Part shown: piece after piece, positions 56,649-64,000 of the stretch
Layout of the letters: each line of letters starts with the position of its first letter
Numbering within the stretch: the stretch's first letter is position 1
NCBI GenBank assembly: GCA_018857735.1
Contig: JABMCL010001960.1
Location: 666,001 to 730,000, forward strand
DNA: 64,000 nt
Source of the DNA: Alviniconcha marisindica
Lineage: Eukaryota; Mollusca; Gastropoda; Provannidae
Reading direction: 5' to 3'
Notes under the pieces: generated by a model
Databases searched by the model: none
The model's input: only the letters and a program-made list of their open reading frames with translations
Told to the model about the DNA's origin: nothing
Program-made: the position numbers and the translations under genes

Positions 56649-57459
56649 TAATTTGTAGGAAAGAAAGAGGAAAGCTGATTGAATGTTCATGCATGCGGTT
56701 TGTAGGTCAATGAACACGAAAATGGTACTTCGTTGTTCTTGTATCATATCATTTGCAGGCATTTTGAGCACAGATCATCATGACGTTTTTTGTGCGAAGT
56801 TCCCTTTTCGTTCCGGCGTTCTCCGTGTAATTTGACGCTGAGCAAGTTGATCAGAGCATCATTTATTTCTGCACTTAAGCTACTGAGCGGTTCAGGCGAG
56901 GTTGTTAACTTCTTTGACTTTTGCCCGGCATCTTCACAGCAATGGAAGGCGGTGACAGTGAATTTTGCACTGCCAACTTTAAAGACATTTTTGGAGGCCC
57001 GTAGTCAGAATGTGTCTGGCAACAAGCAATAACCTGTTGCTCGTGCTATAGGATGCCCCAAAACGCATTTCCCCCCCCACGAACTCGCGATATTCTGGTC
57101 GGCCGAAAAACGATGCAAAGATGACACTTTTTTTCCCCACCCTCCGAGATCCCCTTTCCTGGTAATCGATTTTTGGCTGACCAAAAGATCGCGAGTTCAT
57201 GGGGGGGGGGGGGGGGGAATGCCGTTTTGGGGCATCCTATAGCATGAGCAACAAATTATTGCTTGTTGCTAGACACATCCAGCCTGAACCGCCCAATAGC
57301 CTACATGTAGGCGGGCAGTGAGTTGTTTCAAAGACCCTGACGTTGACCACCCCGCCAAGTTCCTACCTCGTGTGTTTGTCGTTCTCTTCAGTCCGGCAGT
57401 ACGTGTCGGACAACGTGGACAGAGTACGCAGCTGGTTCGGCAGGAGGAGGAGACGCTGA
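54067..57459 (+). CDS. candidate small secreted, Thr/Pro-rich (mucin-like) protein, four exons (full span)
   Basis: Predicted exons 54067-54172, 55796-55933, 56174-56368, 57392-57459; all introns GT-AG, phase 1 at each junction, total 507 bases, 168 residues. Order: a short hydrophobic N-terminus (FTVSLPLFCCCL), a basic Cys-containing part with a possible N-glycosylation site (NAS), a Thr/Pro-rich stretch of about 55 residues, then a charged tail ending WFGRRRRR. An AATAAA follows at 57562. I recognise no family. Support is best for exons 3 and 4 (clean splice sites, matching phase, polyadenylation signal) and weaker for exons 1 and 2. The predicted start of transcription leaves almost no 5' UTR, so a later in-frame ATG (54142) or a different first coding exon is possible. 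An alternative internal exon (54738-54829, acceptor TTTAG, donor ACAAG|GTGACT) would also join exon 2 in frame. Likely secreted or surface-bound. Confidence 0.4.
54173..55795. other. intron of the candidate gene, with 72-bp duplication
   Basis: GACCCGGACTACCCAGGGACA (54807) recurs as GACCCAGACTGCCCCGGGACA (54879), each followed by TGACTGATYATGATCACC. A 133-codon minus-strand frame (54576-54977) spans the duplication and has no recognised domain. CA-rich DNA lies at 55305-55355. Confidence 0.5.
55625..55693. repeat. (AT)n microsatellite
   Basis: AT repeat with one slip in the middle, able to fold on itself, about 100 bases before candidate exon 2. Confidence 0.95.
55796..55933 (+). CDS. candidate gene, exon 2
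   Basis: Acceptor TTTCTTGCAG with a good polypyrimidine tract; the donor ACGG|GTTTCT is weak. In the frame that fits its neighbours it reads CRRWTEV, KDGADGTNASRYHICNC, KKNRRAKSKIIVSETLT: Cys-containing, basic, with one NAS glycosylation sequon. An overlapping frame is also open to 55928, which lowers the confidence. Confidence 0.35.
56174..56368 (+). CDS. candidate gene, exon 3 (Thr/Pro-rich)
   Basis: Acceptor TTGTGTCCACAG, donor GCCAAC|GTAAGT. It codes a stretch of Thr, Pro, Ala and Ser with TTPVMTTRAPTT and, 23 codons later, TTPVMTTQAPTT (a 69-bp internal duplication at 56197 and 56266), ending SSRWSGLWGQ. Such stretches are normally O-glycosylated in mucins and proteoglycans. Frame conservation of the duplication and the strong splice sites argue that it is a real exon. 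Confidence 0.55.
56608..56645. repeat. (GT)n microsatellite
   Basis: Short GT repeat in the last intron of the candidate gene. Confidence 0.9.
56880..57300. mobile_element. foldback (inverted-repeat) element
   Basis: The terminal 20 bases are inverted (CTACTGAGCGGTTCAGGC at 56880; GCCTGAACCGCCCAATAG ending at 57299). Long inner arms follow: 57011-57114 (CTGGCAACAAGCAATA, GCTATAGGATGCCCCAAAAC, GAACTCGCGAT, GGTCGGCCGAAAAACGAT) against 57164-57276 in reverse complement, with about 50 bases between. One arm ends in 8 C, the other has 17 G. The left half also contains sequence shared with the insertion at 29003. It lies wholly in the last intron of the candidate gene. Confidence 0.8.
57392..57459 (+). 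CDS. candidate gene, exon 4 (C-terminus)
   Basis: Acceptor GTTCTCTTCAG; in phase with exon 3 it reads RQYVSDNVDRVRSWFGRRRRR and TGA at 57457-57459. Phe-Gly-Arg-Arg is the classic amidation and dibasic cleavage signature of neuropeptide precursors, so a C-terminally amidated peptide is a formal possibility. A simple basic tail is the alternative. Confidence 0.5.
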
Positions 57460-57561
57460 GGGACAGACGTGATGCGTGCAGCACGCCAGTAACCCGCTCC
57501 GTCGCCTGTCGCCACGGCGGTCGGCCCGTCCTCTGCCTGTCCACAGTTCAACTGTCAGGCC

Positions 57562-57567
57562 AATAAA
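57562..57567 (+). promoter_or_regulatory. polyadenylation signal of the candidate gene
   Basis: AATAAA 103 bases after the TGA, followed within 40 bases by a GT/TG-rich stretch (CAGTCAGTGTTCTGTATTGTG). This arrangement fits a real transcript end. Confidence 0.6.
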
Positions 57568-57699
57568 ACCCACTGTGCTTGACCAGTCAGTCAGTGTTCT
57601 GTATTGTGTACCCCTTAGCAAGTCTTGCTTTGCTGCGCATGGTATTTCAAGAGCACGAGTGCACATATGCACACGTGTGTTTAATGTGTGTGTGTGTGT

Positions 57700-57711
57700 G
57701 GGGGGGGGGGG
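57700..57711. repeat. short (TG)n then 12 G
   Basis: Marks the border between the candidate gene's 3' end and the truncated LINE that follows. Confidence 0.9.
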
Positions 57712-57725
57712 TCACTGAAGGACTA

Positions 57726-59640
57726 CGTTTTACCAGATTAATTGTTGATTAACACAACTAATGAACAATGGAGAGAAAAAATCATTTGAAAAATCAATAG
57801 ATGCAATTAATAAATTTGGAAAAGTATCTGGCCTGTTTTTGAATGCGGACAAAACACAGGCCATATGGTTAGGTAGCAAAAAATATTCAAGAGTAAAATA
57901 TACGCCACATTTGAAAATGGTATGGAATCCAACTATGTTTAAGATCCTTGGCATATGGTTTACCCAGGATTTAAAAGAGTGTGCAGCTACAAAAAAAATT
58001 TTCGACGAAGTTAAAAAACTGTTCAAAATTTGGTCACTTAGGACTATTACCCCGTTAGGAAGAGTTGCTATACTGAAGTCACTGATTCTGTCAAAACTGA
58101 TCCATTTGTGGATTTTGCTGCCTGCCCCCCCCCCCCTGATAACTTTGTGAAAGATCTTCAAAAAATATGTTTTCAATTTGTTTGGAATGGAAAACAAGAC
58201 AGAATTGCCAGAAAGACGACAATAAAAGATGTAAAAAGTGGAGGTCTAAATATTCCAGGTATTAAAACGTATATTTTAGCTCTAAAACTCACATGAATAA
58301 AAAAGTTAAAGATATCAAACCATAAATGGAGAAATGTTCCGATGGAGTTGTATCCATTTCTTCATCAATTAGAGTGCTACGGCCCTTGCTTTTTCAACCA
58401 AACTGTCAAAAATAATTCCTTCTGGTCAGACGTCTTCAAAGCTTATGGAATTTTCTTTAGTAAAGTGAAACCAAACTCGACATCTCAACTTCTTTCTGAA
58501 CCTGTTTTTTATAACAAAAATATGATGATCGGAAACAAGATGATCAAGTACGTACAGTGGGTTGGCAATGGAGTGTACTGTATCGCTCATTTTATAAAAG
58601 AAAATGGGCGGTTTCGCACTCTTGCAGAATTTAATACAAAGTTTGGCATGACGGTTGATTTCTTGACTTTTAATAGTTGCACCAGTTCAATAAAACATTA
58701 TATCAAGACGTCTACGATACTTATTGGTAATAACATGGCAAATGAGGTAAATATCTCGCTGAGTACAATCTACTCTGCACCAAAGGGTACAAGGCTCTAT
58801 TACAACATTCTCGTAAACGACAACTGTACTCCAAATTGTTGCTTGAAATGGAATGAAAAACTGAAGTCAAATATTTCTTGGAATACAGCTTTCATAAAAG
58901 TACAAAAAATTAAAGATGTAAAACTTAAATGGTTACAAATGCGCATTATACATAGAATAATAGCTACTAACATAGTTTTAAACAAAATGGGAGTCACTGC
59001 TAACACTCAGTGTGGCTTCTGCAATGACGAAAAAGATAGCATTGAACATATGTTTTGGAAATGTGCTTGTTTCAGACGTTTTTGGACTTCGCGGGAAACA
59101 ACATTGAAAGAAAAATGTGAGACAGCGCTAAATGTAAAATTTACACAAAATCTTGTATTGTTTGGAACAGAAATAGACATCAAAACTGACACAGTCTTTG
59201 ACTTAGTGATACTTCAAGCTAAGCAATTTATATACAAATGCAAACTCGACAAGTGCTTGCCAACTCTCTCCTGCTTCCTTCAACAACTGATGCTGAAATA
59301 CAAAATAGATGAATACAATGCAAAGATCAGCGGCGAACTGCCCACCTTTATCTTGAACTGGCTCTGTTATAAGCCTATTTTGAAAACAGAAAACTTATAA
59401 CCTCAGGGCATATGTAGTTATTTTAGATTTAGAATATATACACATGTGACAGGCAGTCAATCACTCATTGTGCAGGCAAATATCTGTCTATGAATACTTT
59501 GTCCAACTCTTTGTCTGTATGGATGTATCTTTTTGTCTATTATGTATGTATAACATGTGCATGTATATTTGTATACGTATGTTATCCACTGTTGGAACGG
59601 GTGTACTCTTATGTTCTATAATTGTGTTATATTTGTTATA
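57726..59640 (+). pseudogene. L1/Tx1-like LINE, 5'-truncated, C-terminal half of ORF2
   Basis: Begins inside the reverse-transcriptase domain just after where the YADD box would be (KSFEKSIDAINKFGKVSGLFLN, DKTQAIWLGS), continues with TPLGRVAILKSLILSKLIHLW and FVWNGKQDRIARKT, and ends in a zinc-knuckle tail CGFCNDEKDSIEHMFWKCACF (59011-59073), the zf-RVT pattern of L1-type elements. The last coding base is at 59400, with a 3' UTR after it. Only two breaks in 1.6 kb: a frame change at the C run 58125-58136 and TGG to TGA at 58294-58296. The truncation point and few breaks point to a fairly recent insertion. The longest piece, 58342-59400, is 352 residues and open. Confidence 0.88.
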
Positions 59641-59675
59641 TTGAATTTTATTTTTATTTTTTATTTTTTTATCAA

Positions 59676-59792
59676 GGACTATTCTTTTTGGAATAATGTG
59701 CCTCAAACATTCCGCCACTCGGATTCTGCCTCATCTTCTAAAGCCGCCCTCGATCAACGCATCTGTTCAATAATTATTTCTAAACTGTTAAA

Positions 59793-59831
<39 letters not shown>
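59676..59831 (+). mobile_element. CR1/L2-like LINE 3' fragment ending in (AAT)n
   Basis: The frame reads SFWNNVPQTFRHSDSASSSKAAL, the conserved LWNSLPxxxRxSxSxxxFKxxLK tail of L2/CR1-like elements, then runs into an AAT repeat at about 59790-59831. L2-type elements end in short tandem repeats, which may be the source of this microsatellite. Confidence 0.7.
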
Positions 59832-60435
59832 TGTTGATTAAAAAAAAAATGCCGAGCACATTACTGTACGTGGGGCTTTTATTCGACAGCCAGCTCCCAT
59901 CCTATGCAACCATCCTTTACAAGATATATACTTTCACTCACACTCACTTCTTTGCTGATTGACTTTACACGTGGTAGTTTCATCATTTTACTCAGAACCT
60001 CACTTGCTGATTTTGTCACATGTGACTACAAATGGAAACAAATCCGTACATGGAGGTGTTGAGCGATGTAGCACTGAAGTAAGCCAACACGTTGCCTGAT
60101 TGGTCAGTAGATAAGTGACTATGAAGTCACTTCGGCCCTTCACTGGAGTCCTTCCTAACCCGACTCGGTTGTGTTCTTCACGGTCTGCGGCCAGTCCCTG
60201 CTGCTCCGGGAATCCCTCGTGAACTGTAACACTGCATAGGTTTTTTTAACCAACCAAACCGCCAAACAACTACTCTTCCTTTCTCTTAATATGACTGGTG
60301 GCTGATTAGGGACAGACAGCAAAACTGAGATGGGTGACGTCACTGCAGAACTAACGACGCTCAGTGAGTCCAGTCCTTGGTAAGGAGAAGTATGGCGGCA
60401 TATTAGCAAGCCGTTGGAACCAAGCGTCAAATGAC
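59832..60435. other. no gene recognised
   Basis: The 91-codon minus-strand frame (60155-60430) has no motif. Otherwise unremarkable. Confidence 0.4.
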
Positions 60436-60439
60436 AGAT

Positions 60440-60545
60440 TTACTGATTAATAATAATTTAAAAAAGTATTTGTAAAGCGCAAAATTTTGTCCATAGAGAC
60501 TATTGTAAGCGCATACACACACACACACGTACACCCGCACACACG
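60440..60545. repeat. short repeat fragment and (CA)n
   Basis: AATAATAATTTAAAAAAGTA..AAGCGCAAAATTTTGTCCATAGAG..AGCGC looks like a small interspersed element common in invertebrate genomes, followed by CA repeats to 60540. The LINE coding sequence starts immediately after. Confidence 0.4.
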
Positions 60546-60547
60546 AG

Positions 60548-63019
60548 CATTCTGACTACAAAGCTAAATTTATACAGCTTAAAATGGGCAGCAAACGGAG
60601 ACTTGAGATGCACACGAAAGTCTTCCACGAAAGGATAAGATTATTGCGTTCTTCGGATCCACGTGCATACTGGAGAATCCTGAATAGTAACAACCGTCAA
60701 AAGAAGCATACTGTAGATGCCATTAGCCATGATCTTTTTGTTGAGCACTTTGAGAAGCTGGGAAACATCCCCGAGGAAGAACTTCTTCATACATTTGATA
60801 ACGATGATTTAGAAAATGATATCTCAGCGGACGAAATTTTGAAATGTATCAAGAAGCTTAAAAATAATAAATCCTGTGGGTATGATGGTATACTTAACGA
60901 ATTCCTAAAGACTTCTTCTTCTAAATTGCTAATCGCAGTTACTACGCTACTTAATATTGTACTGCAGACAGGTAAAATTATACACGCTTGGTCCATTGGC
61001 TATATTAGTCCTATTTATAAAGGAAAAGGTCAAGTGAATGACCCAGATAACTATAGGGGTATAACTGTGCTGAGTTGTTTTGGAAAACTCTTTACTAGTG
61101 TGATAAACGATCGAATTCATTCCTTTTTAGAAACCATTGACATTCTTGGTACTGAACAATCAGGTTTTAGGAAAGGGCATTCGACGATGGACCATGTTTT
61201 TGCTTTACATTGTCTCAAGGATGTATATTTGCAGCGGAAAAAAAAGGTTATTTTGTGCGTCTATTGACTATAACAAGGCCCTTGACAGTGTGCAGCGCGG
61301 ATTGTTGTGGGTAACACTTAAATTCTGGTGTGAATGGAAAGGTTCTACGTGTGATACGAGATATGTATGCTAAAGCAAAATCATGTGTGAAAACTAGGCA
61401 TGGTCTATCGCAGTTTTTTGTCTCAAACGTTGGTCTGCGTCAGGAGGAAAATTTGTCGCCAGATTTGTTTTCGCTGTTTTTGAATGACTTGAAAGGTTTT
61501 CTTACGAGTAACAATGTTCAGGGCCTAAAACTACCATTTGCATTGGCCCAGGATGTGTGTCTTCAAGATATCGACAATTTTTTATATTTGTTTCTATTGC
61601 TGTACGCGGATGACACAATTTTACTAGACGAATGTCTTGAAGATTTGCAGAGAGCGTTAGATATGCTCAAAATATATTGCGAATTCTGGGGTTTCGATAT
61701 TAATGTTAGGAAAACCAAAGTCATAATATTTTCAAGGGGGAAGATCAGAAAGATGCCGAAACTCAATTTTAATGAGGAAACTGTGGACGTTGTTTGGGAT
61801 TATAAATATTTGGGAGTAAAATTTAACTATAATAACAAGCTTAAAAAGGCACAACAGTTACAGTTTTCACTTGCAAACAAGGCTATGTTTTCATTGTTAA
61901 GGAAATGTCGGCAGCTAAATTTGCCACTAGATATACAATTAGAACTTTTTGAAAAATGTGTGCACCCAATCCTTTTGTATGGTTGTGAAATATGGGCGTG
62001 CGAGAAGATGGAAGTAATCTCAAAACTACAGCTTCGATTTTTAAAACTGATCTTAGGTGTCAAAGTTACAACCCCAACATGTATGGTGCTTGGGGAAGTG
62101 GGAAGATATCCGATAGAAATTGAAGCAAAATGCAAGATGTTAGGATTTTGGTATGGTTTGTGCAGTATCTCACTCTGAATCGCCCAAGATTTCTAGCCAA
62201 ATGTTTCATCTGTGTTCAAAGTTGTATTATGCAAGCGATTATAAACTCCCATGGCTTATGAAAGTGCATTCGTTATTAGATAGTTTAGGATTATCTCATA
62301 TTTGGTCTAACCAAATCCATACCATCGAAAGTTTTAAACGTATAGTGAAGCAAAGACTAATGGACCAATTTATACAAGAATGGCAAAGCAGAGTAGCAGA
62401 AAATAGTGTTTGTGGTAATTATCGTTTATTTAAAAAGAAATTTTGCTTTGAGGAATATCTAACCTATCTCCCATCTATCCTAAGACAAAGAGTATTGAAA
62501 TTTAGACTTCGTAACCACAGACTACCAATCCAGCAAAGACGATCGTTAGGTATTCCAAGGGATGAAAGAATATGTACTGTTTGTGACAGTGGTGAGGTAG
62601 GAGATGAATATCACTATTTGCTTGACTGTTCCAACGAAAATGTCAAGAGAAACCGTACTAAGTATGTTGATAAATATTATACACATCATCCCAACGTGCC
62701 CAAATTTTGTAGCCTCATGAATATGACGTCAAAATCTAAGAATGTTAAGCTTGCCAAATTTATTAGTTGTATTTTTGAGTTATTTTGATTAAGCCAATAA
62801 TGAAACACACCGAAATAAGAAATATTTTATTTTACGCCTTAGCCTTACATATTTATAACAACTTTGATTTGTGTTTGAGTATTTTTTCTTTCTTATATAT
62901 AAAGTGGTAGTTATTTATTAGGAGAACTCGTACTTGTTCATAATGAATGTCGTGTGCGAATGTAACTTCGCTTTCTAGCCCCCAGGGGCAAAAAGCTCAA
63001 TAAAACCTTGAAACCTTGA
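60548..63019 (+). pseudogene. LINE, 5'-truncated, reverse transcriptase nearly intact
   Basis: Coding runs from about 60548 to 62788. Blocks in order: KNNKSCGYDGILNEFLK, YISPIYKGKG with DPDNYRGITVLSCFGKLFTS, EQSGFRKGHSTMDHVFAL, DYNKALDSVQRG (catalytic Asp box), VGLRQEENLSPDLFSLFLNDL, LLYADDTILLDE (YADD at 61603-61614), YKYLGVKFNYN, and a C-terminal CTVCDSGEVGDEYHYLLDC zinc-knuckle-like end. Breaks: a frame change in an A run near 61240, another near 61325 and one near 62160. RQG is RQE (Gly to Glu). The 3' UTR ends AATAAAACCTTGAAACCTTGA (62998-63018), a short tandem tail in place of poly-A. The clade is uncertain (CR1, Nimb or related). Confidence 0.88.
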
Positions 63020-63054
63020 TGGCTGAAGACAGCAGCACGAAATAGAAAACATGG

Positions 63055-63480
63055 CAGGTCTACAGTTTTGGGAAGAGAAATGTTTTTAGGTTGCTTTTGA
63101 ATGAGTCCAGAGAGGGTTTCTGTCGGAGAAGAAGGGGAAGGTCATTCCATGTTGATGGACCAAACACAGAAAAGGCACGGGAACCAACAGTGGAGAGTCT
63201 GGTGCGAGGACTCTGGAGGCTGAGAGTATCAGAAGCAGAGCGGAGAGTACGGGATGGTGTGTAAAGTTGAAGACAGTCACAGAGATAAGACGGAGCAGTG
63301 TCCGTGATACATTTATAGCAGAGAGTGTTTATCTTGTATGGAATTCTTTGTTGGATTGGGAGCCAGTGGCGTAATTGAAACAGAGGTGTGACGTTGCCAG
63401 TTCTACGTTTTTTTCAGTATGAGGCGAGCAGCACAGTTCTGTATGCGACGAAGGCTATGGACGGAGGAAGCAACCGAATA
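63055..63480. repeat. unclassified interspersed repeat
   Basis: GC-balanced sequence with GAGTCCAGAGAGGGTTTCTG, GGTCATTCCATGTTGATGG and GGAGCCAGTGGCG. It reads like a decayed coding repeat or transposon fragment, but I recognise no domain and there is no second copy in the window. Confidence 0.3.
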
Positions 63481-63583
63481 CTCGGAAATTAACATTAAGT
63501 CAATGAAAGAACAACACTAACATTGTTCCACACGTTAACAATAAACGACTAACAAAACAAAGTAATTCAGTTACGCCTCCTAG

Positions 63584-63631
63584 TAAACACACACACACAC
63601 GCACGCACCCACGCACGCACACTTAAACACA

Positions 63632-63665
<34 letters not shown>

Positions 63666-63765
63666 ACACACAACACACACACACACACACACACACGCAC
63701 ACTCACACGCACACCCGCACGCACGCACGAACGCACGCACACACACACGCACACACACACGCACA
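63584..63765. repeat. (CA)n-rich microsatellite
   Basis: CA repeats mixed with CGCACGCA units. The Cys/Val frames on the minus strand are simple-repeat translations. Confidence 0.95.
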
Positions 63766-63867
63766 AAGAGTTTCGGGCAAAGCCGATCGCTTCGACAATC
63801 GCCAACTGCTACAACTGTCAGATAGGCGATAACTGACTTCCTGCACAAAGGGCGAAGAAACTTGTGG

Positions 63868-64000
63868 TGCACAGATCCAAACACATAAAATGTTCAAAAG
63901 AACGCTATTTATTAGGACAAAAACACAGTCTGCAAATTTTGGGAGTAATTCCCTTTATCAAGCTACAAAACGACACTTAAACAACAATTAAACGACGAAA
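63868..64000. repeat. dispersed repeat, second copy, cut by the window end
   Basis: AAACACATAAAATGTTCAAAAGAAC, AATTTTGGGAGTAATTCCC and GCTACAAAACGACACTTAA match 24641-24790 in order. Confidence 0.65.

Overview
This window is eukaryotic nuclear DNA from an invertebrate animal, probably a mollusc. The grounds are long introns with GT-AG boundaries, heavy microsatellite and poly-C/poly-G content, tRNA-type SINEs, and several non-LTR and DIRS-type retroelement remnants. The animal origin rests on direct evidence; the mollusc assignment is inference from the repeat style and was not tested.

Layout. 1-9.7 kb is repeat-rich flank. It holds a broken DIRS-like retroelement (minus strand, about 2.1-3.8 kb), several copies of one SINE family, and a broken CR1/L2-like LINE (minus strand, about 5.6-7.9 kb). 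9.77-41.87 kb is one complete six-exon gene on the plus strand for a 275-residue 1-acylglycerol-3-phosphate O-acyltransferase (AGPAT1/AGPAT2 type). All four acyltransferase motifs are present and every splice junction keeps phase. Its introns (10.4, 5.3, 9.0, 1.7 and 4.9 kb) hold almost all the DNA between the exons: one dispersed repeat family in the same orientation in introns 1, 3 and 5, LINE fragments, SINEs, a THAP-domain P-element-like remnant and several tandem repeats.

42-53.9 kb has no gene I can support. It holds microsatellites, a four-copy repeat of about 150 bp carrying AGGTCA motifs, SINE fragments, hairpins, and two clusters of a 14-bp palindrome-forming motif. 54.0-57.6 kb holds a candidate small secreted-protein gene on the plus strand: a CRE+TATA promoter, up to four exons, a Thr/Pro-rich mucin-like exon, a C-terminal Phe-Gly-Arg5 tail and an AATAAA signal. 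It is a prediction with weaker support than AGPAT. A foldback element lies in its last intron. 57.7-63.0 kb is a run of 5'-truncated LINEs on the plus strand (L1/Tx1-like with a zinc-knuckle tail, a short L2-like 3' fragment, and a 2.4-kb element with an intact YADD). The window closes with an unclassified repeat, a CA microsatellite and one end of another dispersed repeat.

The genes do not form a pathway. AGPAT makes phosphatidic acid at the ER; the second gene, if real, encodes a secreted or cell-surface peptide or mucin.
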